Assembly (NCBI GenBank): GCA_002294005.1 | Contig: DBEH01000008.1 | Location: 4,012-45,291, forward strand | Direction: 5' to 3' | DNA from: Firmicutes bacterium UBA911 | GTDB taxonomy: Bacteria; Bacillota; Desulfotomaculia; Desulfotomaculales; Desulforudaceae | DNA: 41,280 nucleotides | Shown here: piece after piece, positions 8,641 to 16,061 of the stretch | How the letters are laid out: each line of letters opens with the position of its first letter | Position numbering within the stretch: the stretch's first letter is position 1 | The notes under the pieces: generated by a model | The model's input: the letters and a program-made list of their open reading frames with translations, nothing else | Databases searched by the model: none | What the model was told of the DNA's origin: nothing | Position numbers and translations under genes: made by a program

Positions 8641-9582
8641 GTGTCGTTTTCGGCCTACACCAAGGACGAACTGGCCCGGATCGAGGGGTTGCCGTCTTGC
8701 TGCCGGCTGGCCGAATTGGCGGCGCTGGTCAAGCTTAACGGCCGCCTGGTCCGCGGACCGGGGGAACTGCTGGTCACGACGGGAAACGCGGCGATCGCCC
8801 GCAAAGTCTTCAAGGCGTTAAAGACGCAGTTCAAACTCGCCGCCCGGGTGGAAATCCGCCGCAAGTCACGGCTGAAGAAGAACAACGAGTATTTGGTGCG
8901 CATCGGCCACCAGGACGGCCTGGGTCCCGCCCTGGTGGAGATGGGTCTTTGCACCGTTTCCCTGAGGGTCAGACCCGGTCTGAAGCGGGATCTGGTGGGC
9001 CGGGAATGCTGCCGGCGGTCCTGCCTCCGGGGGGCGTTCCTGGCCCGCGGCTCGGTTTCCAGTCCACGGGGGGCCTACCATCTGGAAATCGCCGTCGGGG
9101 ACGAGCGCCTGGCAGCGGACCTGTCGGGCTTGATGCGCAAGGTCGGCCTGGAGGGGCGTTTTTCCCCGCGCAAACGGGGCTGGGTCGTTTACCTCAAGGG
9201 CGGCGAGCAGGTGGCCGACGCGCTCAAGCTCATGGGAGCGCACGCGGCCCTGCTTGATTTTGAAAACACCCGCGTTTACAAGGATATGCGCAACCGGGTG
9301 AACCGGCTGGTGAATTGTGACACGGCCAACCTGGGCAAGACGGTTTCGGCCGGAATGCGCCAGGAGGGACACATCCGGCTGGTGGTGCAGCGGTTGGGTC
9401 TGGAGAGCCTTTCCCCGCCGCTCCGCCAGGTGGCCCGGCTACGCCTGCAGTATCCGGAAGTCAGCCTGCGCGAACTGGGTGAGTTGGCCCTGCCTCCCTT
9501 GAGCAAGTCGTGCGTCAACCATCGCCTGCGGAGGCTGGAACACATCGCCGGGCAGATCCTGGGTTCCAAGACCCGGAACTGA
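8641..9582 (+). CDS. whiA: DNA-binding protein WhiA
   Basis: Conserved Gram-positive DNA-binding protein. In Streptomyces it controls sporulation septation, and in Bacillus it affects cell division and chromosome segregation. The N-terminal two thirds show the LAGLIDADG-like fold seen as CCRRSCLRGAFLARGSV (~residues 120-137). The C-terminal helix-turn-helix includes LRELGELALPPLSKSCVNHR near residues 278-300. The 313 residues match the family. The GTG start lies 12 bases after GGGAGG. It has its own promoter, separate from rapZ, although it normally belongs to the rapZ-yvcK-whiA group. Confidence 0.95.
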   Translation: MSFSAYTKDELARIEGLPSCCRLAELAALVKLNGRLVRGPGELLVTTGNAAIARKVFKALKTQFKLAARVEIRRKSRLKKNNEYLVRIGHQDGLGPALVEMGLCTVSLRVRPGLKRDLVGRECCRRSCLRGAFLARGSVSSPRGAYHLEIAVGDERLAADLSGLMRKVGLEGRFSPRKRGWVVYLKGGEQVADALKLMGAHAALLDFENTRVYKDMRNRVNRLVNCDTANLGKTVSAGMRQEGHIRLVVQRLGLESLSPPLRQVARLRLQYPEVSLRELGELALPPLSKSCVNHRLRRLEHIAGQILGSKTRN

Positions 9583-9605
9583 GCCCGGTGAATTGTGTAC
9601 GGGGG

Positions 9606-9634
9606 TTACCATCCGCTGCCCGGCTTGTTATAAT
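9606..9634 (+). promoter_or_regulatory. Promoter of the gap-pgk-tpiA-gpmI cluster
   Basis: TTACCA (9606-9611) and TATAAT (9629-9634) are separated by exactly 17 bases and lie 68 bases before the gap start. This is a sigma-A type promoter with 4/6 and 6/6 matches. No obvious CggR-type operator or cggR gene was seen. Confidence 0.6.
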
Positions 9635-9701
9635 GTGGCCAATCGTCTTCGGCCGGTTAGACGGAACACGAACAACTCATACCAGGGGAGGAGTACGGCT
9701 G

Positions 9702-10745
9702 ATGAAGGTGAGACTGGGTATCAACGGGTTCGGCCGGATCGGGAAGCTGGTGATGCGCGCCGCCCTGGCCCGTGAAGACGTTGAGGTGGCGGCGGTCAAT
9801 CACAGGTCGCGGCGGCTCGCCGCAACGTCCGCATACGCGGAATCCCTGCTGTACAGCCTCCGCCACGATTCGATTCACGGCCGGTTTCAAGACGAAGTGA
9901 GCGCCCTCGGCGACGTGTTTCTGTTCCGGGGCCGGGAAATCAAGGTCCTCGCGGAAGCGGACCCATCGGCTCTCCCGTGGGCCGACCTGGGAGCAGACAT
10001 CGTGGTCGAGTCGACCGGGGTATTGAAGGACGCCGCTCAGGCCGGGGGCCACCTCCGGGCCGGAGGCCGGAAGGTGATCGTCACCGCGCCGGCGGCCGAC
10101 GCGGACCTGATGGTGGTGATGGGCGTAAACCACCACCTGTACGACCCGGAAAGGCACCACATCCTCTCCAATGCTTCCTGCACCACCAACTGCCTGGCTC
10201 CGGTCGCCAAGGTGCTGCACGAGCAGTTTGGGATCCGCAAGGCGCTGATGAACACGGTGCACGCGTACACCAACGGCCAGCAGTTGCTCGACATGCCCTA
10301 TCGGGACCCCCGCCGGGGCCGGGCGGCCGCCCTGTCCATCGTCCCCACGACCACCGGCGCGGCCAAGGCGGTGGGCGGGATACTGCCCGAGCTTGAGGGC
10401 CGGATCAACGGCTTTGCCCTGCGGGTTCCGGTGCCGAACGTGTCGGTGGTCGACCTGGTGGCCGAACTCGAACGGGAGGCCGCCGAGGAAGAAGTCAACG
10501 CCGCCCTGCGGGAAGCGGCTGCAGGCGAACTCAAAGGCGTGCTGGCCTTTGAAGATACCCCCCTGGTTTCGGTCGACTACATCGGGGACCCGCATTCCGC
10601 CACCATTGACGGCCCCTCAACCATGGTCCTGGGCGGGAATCTGGTCCGGGTGGTGGCCTGGTACGATAACGAGTGGGGTTATTCCTGCCGGGTGGTGGAC
10701 CTGGCTGCCTACATCGCGTCCAGGGGATTTCCGGAATCGGCATAA
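9702..10745 (+). CDS. gap: Glyceraldehyde-3-phosphate dehydrogenase, type I
   Basis: Oxidises glyceraldehyde-3-phosphate to 1,3-bisphosphoglycerate. The Rossmann N-terminus is INGFGRIGKLVMRAAL, the catalytic Cys is in SNASCTTNCLAP, the catalytic His in TVHAYTNGQ, and the C-terminus has WYDNEWGYSCRVVDL. Oddly, the segment after strand 2 reads VNHRSRRLAATSAYAES instead of the usual VNDLTD, so the Asp that normally binds the adenosine ribose of NAD is replaced by His and basic residues follow. This stretch is about 8 residues longer than usual. It hints at altered NAD/NADP preference. The ATG at 9702 follows GGGGAGGA and gives 347 residues; in-frame codons further upstream encode no homology. 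pgk follows after 27 bases. Confidence 0.95.
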   Translation: MKVRLGINGFGRIGKLVMRAALAREDVEVAAVNHRSRRLAATSAYAESLLYSLRHDSIHGRFQDEVSALGDVFLFRGREIKVLAEADPSALPWADLGADIVVESTGVLKDAAQAGGHLRAGGRKVIVTAPAADADLMVVMGVNHHLYDPERHHILSNASCTTNCLAPVAKVLHEQFGIRKALMNTVHAYTNGQQLLDMPYRDPRRGRAAALSIVPTTTGAAKAVGGILPELEGRINGFALRVPVPNVSVVDLVAELEREAAEEEVNAALREAAAGELKGVLAFEDTPLVSVDYIGDPHSATIDGPSTMVLGGNLVRVVAWYDNEWGYSCRVVDLAAYIASRGFPESA

Positions 10746-10772
10746 CCCCGCCGACTGCGGAGGGAGAAACGT

Positions 10773-11954
10773 TTGCACAAGAAAACCATACGGGACGTGG
10801 ACGTCGGCGGAAAACGGGTCTTTGTGCGCGTGGACTTCAACGTCCCGTTCAACGAACAGGGTAAGGTGGCCGACGACACCAGGATCCGCGCGTGTCTGCC
10901 CACGATCGAGTACCTGCTCGCCGGTGGGGCGGCCGTAGTTCTGGCCTCGCACCTAGGTCGGCCCAAAGGAAGACCCGACGACCGTTTCAGCCTGCGGCCG
11001 GTGGCCGAAAGACTCGGCACGCTGACCGGACGGCCGGTGCGCTTCGCCGGGGAGGCCGTGGGTCCGGAAACGGAAGCCGCCGCCCGGGAACTGGCTCCGG
11101 GTGACATCATGCTGCTGGAGAACGTCCGCTTCTACCCCGAAGAGGAACAAAACGACCCTGAATTTGCCTCCCGCCTGGCGGCCCTGGCCGACCTCTACGT
11201 CAACGACGCCTTCGGAACCGCCCATCGCGCCCACGCTTCCACCGTCGGCATCGCCGCCCACCTTCCGGCCGTGGCCGGTTTGCTCCTGGAGAGAGAACTG
11301 GATATTCTGGGGCGGTTGTTGGCCGCTCCGGAACACCCGTTCGTGGCCGTCATCGGGGGCGCAAAGATTTCGGACAAGATCGGGGTTCTGGAGCGCCTCA
11401 TCGAGAAGGCCGACTACCTCCTGGTCGGGGGCGGAATGGCGAACACGTTTCTGGCCGCTCAGGGTCACAATCTCCAGGCTTCCCTGTTCGAGACCGACCG
11501 GCTCGATACGGCCAGGGCGCTGTTGGCCAAGGCCGGCCGGGGGGAGCGGATCACGTTGCCGATCGACCTCGTGGTGGCGCCCGACCGGGAGCAGCCTGAA
11601 AAAAGGGTGACCGTGGAGGTGGAGAACATCCCCGCCGGCTGGGCGGCTTTTGACCTGGGCTCCGGCACTGTGCGCCTGTACGCCAACCGGCTCCGGTCGG
11701 CCCGCACCATTTTCTGGAACGGGCCGGTCGGTCTTTTCGAGGTGCCCGGGTTTGACCGCGGCACGCTGGATTTGGCCCGGGTGATCGCCGCCGCCGAGGC
11801 GACCACGGTCGTCGGCGGGGGAGATACCGTCGCGGCCGTCAAACAGGCGGGGGTGCTCGACCGGGTGGACTACGTGTCCACCGGCGGGGGCGCCTCGCTG
11901 AAGTTGCTGGAGGGCCGGGAACTCCCGGGGGTGGCGGTCCTGCAGGACCGGTAG
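10773..11954 (+). CDS. pgk: Phosphoglycerate kinase
   Basis: Transfers phosphate from 1,3-bisphosphoglycerate to ADP. The signature RVDFNVPFNE is at the N-terminus (~residues 18-28). Substrate residues are in LASHLGRPKG and ENVRFYPEE, and the nucleotide-binding half has IGGAKISDKIGV, FWNGPVGLFE and the C-terminal GGGDTVAA and STGGGASLKLLEG. The 393 residues match the family. The TTG start at 10773 follows GGAGGGAG; no ATG is near the conserved N-terminus. It is cotranscribed with gap (27-base gap) and tpiA (19-base gap). Confidence 0.97.
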   Translation: MHKKTIRDVDVGGKRVFVRVDFNVPFNEQGKVADDTRIRACLPTIEYLLAGGAAVVLASHLGRPKGRPDDRFSLRPVAERLGTLTGRPVRFAGEAVGPETEAAARELAPGDIMLLENVRFYPEEEQNDPEFASRLAALADLYVNDAFGTAHRAHASTVGIAAHLPAVAGLLLERELDILGRLLAAPEHPFVAVIGGAKISDKIGVLERLIEKADYLLVGGGMANTFLAAQGHNLQASLFETDRLDTARALLAKAGRGERITLPIDLVVAPDREQPEKRVTVEVENIPAGWAAFDLGSGTVRLYANRLRSARTIFWNGPVGLFEVPGFDRGTLDLARVIAAAEATTVVGGGDTVAAVKQAGVLDRVDYVSTGGGASLKLLEGRELPGVAVLQDR

Positions 11955-11973
11955 GGAGGGGGAATCAAAGCTT

Positions 11974-12744
11974 TTGCGCAAACCGATTATCGCCGGTAAC
12001 TGGAAGATGTACAAGACGCCGTCGGAGGCCGTGGAATTCGTGCGGCGGCTGCAGGACGCGAGTGCTGGCGTTGACAACGTGGAAATCGTGGTCGCCCCGC
12101 CGTTTCCGGCCCTGGTGCCGGTGGCCGGGGTGTTGGCCGGGTCGCCCATCGGCCTGGCCGCCCAAAACGTGTTCTGGGAAACCGAGGGGGCTTTCACCGG
12201 CGAGGTTTCGCCGGTAATGCTCGCGGAGATCGGCTGCCGCTACGTAATCCTCGGCCACTCCGAGCGGCGGCAGTATTTCGGGGAGACCGACGCGAACGTG
12301 AACCGCAAAGCCCGGGCCGCGCTTTCCCAGGGGCTGGTCCCGATCGTGTGCGTGGGGGAGTCCCTGGAGGAGCGTGAAGCGGGCCGGACAAAAGAAGTGG
12401 TCACCACCCAAGTCCAGGGGTGCCTGGCCGGATTGCCGGCCGGCGCGGTGGCCGAGTTGGTCGTCGCCTACGAACCGGTGTGGGCGATCGGCACGGGCCG
12501 GACCGCCGGCCCGGCGGACGCCCAGGAGGTAAACGCCCGCATCCGCGTCCTGGTGGGCGAACTCTTCGGCCGGGAGGCGGCCGGCCGGGTCCGCATCCAG
12601 TACGGGGGCAGCGTGAAGCCGGAAAACACCGGCGCGCTGATGTCCCAGCCGGACATTGACGGGGCCCTGGTGGGGGGGGCGAGCCTGAAGGTGGAGAGTT
12701 TCGCCGGTATCATCCGGGAGACCGGGGGGGCGGTGGGGGGTTGA
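11974..12744 (+). CDS. tpiA: Triosephosphate isomerase
   Basis: Interconverts dihydroxyacetone phosphate and glyceraldehyde-3-phosphate. The N-terminal GNWKMYK carries substrate-binding Asn and Lys. The catalytic His is in ILGHSERR, and the catalytic Glu in AYEPVWAIGTG, which continues into the phosphate loop. YGGSVKPEN closes the active site near the C-terminus. The 256 residues are the usual length. The start is TTG behind GGGAGGGGG. The stop TGA overlaps the TTG start of gpmI (TTGA, bases 12741-12744), which suggests translational coupling. Confidence 0.97.
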   Translation: MRKPIIAGNWKMYKTPSEAVEFVRRLQDASAGVDNVEIVVAPPFPALVPVAGVLAGSPIGLAAQNVFWETEGAFTGEVSPVMLAEIGCRYVILGHSERRQYFGETDANVNRKARAALSQGLVPIVCVGESLEEREAGRTKEVVTTQVQGCLAGLPAGAVAELVVAYEPVWAIGTGRTAGPADAQEVNARIRVLVGELFGREAAGRVRIQYGGSVKPENTGALMSQPDIDGALVGGASLKVESFAGIIRETGGAVGG

Positions 12745-14270
12745 ACCGCAACACGCCGCTGGTCCTGGTGATTCTGGACGGTTGGGGCCTGGGGGACCGG
12801 GTGGAGGGGAATGCCATCGCCCTGGCCGACACTCCCAACTGGGAACGGTACCTGAGCAACTGGCCCCACACCGTGCTGAGTTGCGCGGGCGAGGATGTGG
12901 GGCTTCCCCCCGGCCAGATGGGGAACTCCGAGGCCGGGCACCTGAACCTCGGGGCCGGCCGGATCGTCTACCAGGATCTGACTCGAATCACCCGTGCCGT
13001 CAGGGACGGGAGTTTTTTTGGGAACAGAGTCCTGGTCACGAATATTGAGGCTGCGCGCGGAAACGGCGGCGTCCTGCACCTGATGGGGCTTTTGTCCGAC
13101 GGCGGCGTGCACAGCCATATCAGCCACCTGTTCGCCCTGCTGGAGATGGCCGGGCGGCTGGATCAGCGTTCCGTACACGTGCACGCTTTCCTGGACGGCC
13201 GCGACGCACCTCCGGCGAACGCCATGGAGTACGTTGCCGCGCTGGAGGAGAAGCTCGAGACGCTGGGCTTCGGGGCGGTGGCCTCGGTAATGGGACGGTA
13301 CTACGCCATGGACCGGGACCGGCGCTGGGAGCGCACGGCCCGGGCCTACCGGGCCATGGTCCAGGGCCGGGGCTTTCAGGCTTCTTCGGCCCGGCAGGCC
13401 GTGGAACAGGGCTACGAGCGGGGGGAAACCGACGAGTTCATCCAGCCGACCGTCATTGTCCGGGACGACCGGCCGGTCGGACTGGTGCGCGACGGGGACG
13501 CGCTGGTTTTCTTCAACTTCCGGCCGGACCGGGCCCGCCAGATCACCAGGTCCTTCACGGACGCCGAATTCGGCGGTTTCGACCGCGGTCCGGCGCCCGC
13601 CTTTTTGGACTTCGTGTGCCTCACACAGTACGACCGGACCATCGAAGCGCCGGTCGCTTTCGGTCCCCAGGAACTGCCCAACACTCTGGGAAACGTCCTG
13701 AGCCGGCACGGCCTCCGCCAGCTCCGCCTGGCCGAGACCGAAAAATACGCGCACGTTACTTTCTTTTTCAACGGGGGCGTGGAAAAGTGCGACCCCGGGG
13801 AAGACCGGCTCCTGGTCCCTTCCCCGAAAGTGCCCACTTACGATTTGAAACCAGAAATGAGTGCCAGGGAGGTAACGGATACCTTGCTGGCGAATATGGA
13901 AAAATACGACGTAATTATTGTGAATTACGCCAACCCTGACTTGGTTGGGCACACCGGAGACCTTTCGGCCACCGTCAAGGCCGTCGAGGTGGTGGACGAG
14001 TGCCTGGGCCGGGTCGTGGAGGCGGTGTTGACCAAGGCCGGGACGGTGCTTGTGGTGGGGGATCACGGCAAGGCCGAGCACATGCGCGACGCCGAAGGCT
14101 GCCCGCTTACGGCCCACACCTGTAATCCGGTGCCGCTGCTGATCGTCGGCGGGGGGGCGGCGGGCCGGTCGCTGCGGCCGGGCGGCTTGCAGGACGTGGC
14201 TCCCACAATTCTGGAGTTGCTGGGGTTGCCCAAGCCGGTGGAAATGACGGGCACCTCCCTCCTCTCCTGA
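12741..14270 (+). CDS. gpmI: Phosphoglycerate mutase, 2,3-bisphosphoglycerate-independent
   Basis: Converts 3-phosphoglycerate to 2-phosphoglycerate with a metal-bound phosphoserine enzyme. It is an alkaline-phosphatase superfamily protein. The N-terminal metal site is VILDGWGLG, and the catalytic Ser is in GQMGNSEAGHL (~residue 62). DGRDAPP belongs to the inserted phosphotransferase domain, and the C-terminal metal ligands are in VVGDHGKAEHM. The 509 residues match the family. The TTG start overlaps the tpiA stop by four bases. The Mn-dependent iPGM type is typical of endospore formers. The stop codon is followed immediately by a hairpin, so most transcription may end before eno. Confidence 0.97.
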   Translation: MNRNTPLVLVILDGWGLGDRVEGNAIALADTPNWERYLSNWPHTVLSCAGEDVGLPPGQMGNSEAGHLNLGAGRIVYQDLTRITRAVRDGSFFGNRVLVTNIEAARGNGGVLHLMGLLSDGGVHSHISHLFALLEMAGRLDQRSVHVHAFLDGRDAPPANAMEYVAALEEKLETLGFGAVASVMGRYYAMDRDRRWERTARAYRAMVQGRGFQASSARQAVEQGYERGETDEFIQPTVIVRDDRPVGLVRDGDALVFFNFRPDRARQITRSFTDAEFGGFDRGPAPAFLDFVCLTQYDRTIEAPVAFGPQELPNTLGNVLSRHGLRQLRLAETEKYAHVTFFFNGGVEKCDPGEDRLLVPSPKVPTYDLKPEMSAREVTDTLLANMEKYDVIIVNYANPDLVGHTGDLSATVKAVEVVDECLGRVVEAVLTKAGTVLVVGDHGKAEHMRDAEGCPLTAHTCNPVPLLIVGGGAAGRSLRPGGLQDVAPTILELLGLPKPVEMTGTSLLS

Positions 14271-14291
14271 AAAAGGGGCCTGACCCCTTTT
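14271..14291 (+). terminator. Palindrome/terminator-like hairpin between gpmI and eno
   Basis: AAAAGGGG (14271-14278), a 5-base loop CCTGA and CCCCTTTT (14284-14291) form an 8-bp stem ending in T4, directly after the gpmI stop. The core GGGGCCTGACCCC is the reverse complement of the palindrome core after rnr (24327-24339), so this belongs to the dispersed palindrome family and may act as a terminator. Confidence 0.6.
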
Positions 14292-14327
14292 CCCGCTATA
14301 TTCTCGTTCTTTTAAGGAGGTCTTCTT

Positions 14328-15611
14328 GTGTCCACTTTCATTGCCGATATCTTCGCCCGTGAGATCTTGGATTCGCGCGGCAACCCCACCGTCGAGGTCG
14401 ACGTCATCCTTGACGACGGCACTCTCGGACGGGCGGCCGTACCATCGGGTGCGTCCACGGGAACCTTCGAGGCGGTCGAGCTGCGGGACGGTGACATGCA
14501 CCGTTTCCTTGGCCGGGGCGTCAGCCGGGCGGTGGCGAACGTCAACGCCATCATCGCCCCCGAGATCACCGGTGTCGACGCGACCGACCAGGTGGCCATC
14601 GACACCGCCCTGATCGAGCTTGACGGCACCGAGAACAAGAGCAAGCTCGGGGCCAACGCGATTCTGGGAGTCTCGCTGGCGGTCTGCAAGGCCGCCGCCA
14701 ACGGGGTCGGCCTGCCCCTGTACCGTTACCTGGGCGGGACCTACGCCCGTGAGCTGCCGGTGCCGCTTCTGAACATCCTCAACGGGGGGCGGCACGCCGA
14801 CAACAACCTGGACGTCCAGGAGTTCATGGTCGTGCCGGTGGGCGCGTCCTCCTTCGCGGGCGCCTTGCGCTGCGGGGTGGAAGTGTACCACGCTCTGAAG
14901 AAGGTCTTGAAATCCCGTGGTCTGGGCACCACGGTGGGAGACGAGGGCGGTTTCGCCCCGTTCCTGGAGTCGCACGCCCAGGCGCTCGACCTGATCATGG
15001 AGGCGGTCCGGACCGCCGGCTGCCGCCCCGGGGAGGACGTAATGCTGGCCCTGGACGCGGCCGCCAGCGAGTTCTTCCGGGACGGCCGCTACCACCTGGC
15101 CGGGGAAAACCGGACGCTTACCGCCTCCGAGATGATCGGCTACTACGAGGACCTGGTTCAAAACTACCCGGTCATCTCCATCGAGGACGGACTGGCCGAA
15201 GAAGACTGGGAAGGCTGGCGGGAACTCACGGAGCGCTTGGGCGGCCGGGTGCAGCTCGTGGGGGACGACCTGTTTGTAACGAATCCCCAGCGGCTGGAAA
15301 GAGGAATTGTATCGAAAACGGCAAATTCCATACTGATAAAAGTAAACCAGATTGGTACGGTGTCCGAGACCCTGGAGACCATCAACCGGGCCCGGAGAGC
15401 CGGCTACACCGCCGTCATCTCCCACCGCTCCGGCGAGACCGAGGACGTGACCATCGCGGACCTGGCGGTGGCCACCGGGGCCGGGCAGATCAAGGCCGGC
15501 GCCCCGTGCCGGACGGAACGGGTGGCCAAGTACAACCGTCTGCTGCGGATCGAGGAGGAATTGGGCAGGGCGGCCGTATTTCGGGGCCGGAGGTGTTTCT
15601 GCCACCTGTAG
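14328..15611 (+). CDS. eno: Enolase
   Basis: Dehydrates 2-phosphoglycerate to phosphoenolpyruvate with two Mg2+ ions. The N-terminus has ILDSRGNPTVEVD, then the catalytic loop PSGASTGTFEAVEL. Metal and active-site segments include DGLAEEDW, VGDDLFVTN, the catalytic Lys in ILIKVNQIGT, and SHRSGETEDVTIADLAVAT. The 427 residues are normal. The GTG start follows AAGGAGGTCT. The last ~12 residues (VFRGRRCFCHL) are Cys/Arg-rich and unlike the usual enolase tail. secG follows after 102 bases with its own promoter. Confidence 0.97.
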   Translation: MSTFIADIFAREILDSRGNPTVEVDVILDDGTLGRAAVPSGASTGTFEAVELRDGDMHRFLGRGVSRAVANVNAIIAPEITGVDATDQVAIDTALIELDGTENKSKLGANAILGVSLAVCKAAANGVGLPLYRYLGGTYARELPVPLLNILNGGRHADNNLDVQEFMVVPVGASSFAGALRCGVEVYHALKKVLKSRGLGTTVGDEGGFAPFLESHAQALDLIMEAVRTAGCRPGEDVMLALDAAASEFFRDGRYHLAGENRTLTASEMIGYYEDLVQNYPVISIEDGLAEEDWEGWRELTERLGGRVQLVGDDLFVTNPQRLERGIVSKTANSILIKVNQIGTVSETLETINRARRAGYTAVISHRSGETEDVTIADLAVATGAGQIKAGAPCRTERVAKYNRLLRIEEELGRAAVFRGRRCFCHL

Positions 15612-15632
15612 CGGCGTAAATGGGCGCCGTTT
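15612..15632 (+). terminator. Weak terminator-like hairpin after eno
   Basis: CGGCG (15612-15616) and CGCCG (15625-15629) can pair across 8 bases and are followed by TTT. The stem begins right after the eno stop. The short T run makes the call weak. Confidence 0.3.
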
Positions 15633-15655
15633 CTGGAATTCCTGCTATATTGACG

Positions 15656-15684
15656 TTGCAGGCGTATGGGGGCCGTGCTATAAT
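15656..15684 (+). promoter_or_regulatory. Promoter of secG
   Basis: An extended -10 TGCTATAAT (15676-15684) lies 17 bases after a partial -35 TTGCAG (15656-15661). It sits 30 bases before the secG start and has the same extended -10 as the whiA promoter. Confidence 0.6.
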
Positions 15685-15713
15685 GTTCTCGGCATTGTAA
15701 GGAGTTGTTTGCC

Positions 15714-15944
15714 ATGTTGCTCAAAAGCATCGTAATGGGCCTGCACGCCCTGATCGCCCTCGGGCTGATCGCCGTAATTCTTTTGCAGTCCGGTAAGAGC
15801 GCCGGCCTTTCCGGGGCCATCGCCGGCGGCGCCGAAACCTTTTTCGGCAAGAAGAAGGGTTTGGACCAGTTCTTTGGCAAAGTAACCATTGTTTTAGCTG
15901 TTGTTTTTGGTCTTTTGTCCATCATCCTGACCATGTGGAACTAA
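15714..15944 (+). CDS. secG: Preprotein translocase subunit SecG
   Basis: Small membrane subunit of the SecYEG protein-export channel. The 76 residues hold two transmembrane segments: residues ~5-24 (a hydrophobic stretch ending LIAVILLQSGKSAGLSG, the conserved SecG loop) and ~53-74. Between them is the typical GGAETFFGKKKG. The ATG at 15714 lies 9 bases after AAGGAG; a TTG three codons upstream is a poorer fit. Its place behind eno is common in Firmicutes, where rnr often follows; here rnr is displaced by about 6 kb. Confidence 0.93.
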   Translation: MLLKSIVMGLHALIALGLIAVILLQSGKSAGLSGAIAGGAETFFGKKKGLDQFFGKVTIVLAVVFGLLSIILTMWN

Positions 15945-16061
15945 CAGCTTGTTTTGGCCCTTTGCCGACTAGTTTGCGGGGGGTGGTTGATGCTGGAGAT
16001 GGTGAATGGTTCCGGTAATCGTCTGCAATAATAAATTGTGTGATGGAGGTTGGTTTGTTAC

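Noticed and set aside
12468..15605. A very long open frame on the minus strand opposite gpmI and eno, and similar ones opposite uvrA, uvrC and argJ
   Set aside because: They are shadows of GC-rich codon bias. The + strand genes match known enzymes throughout, and the antisense products are low-complexity Pro/Gly/Arg-rich with no motif.
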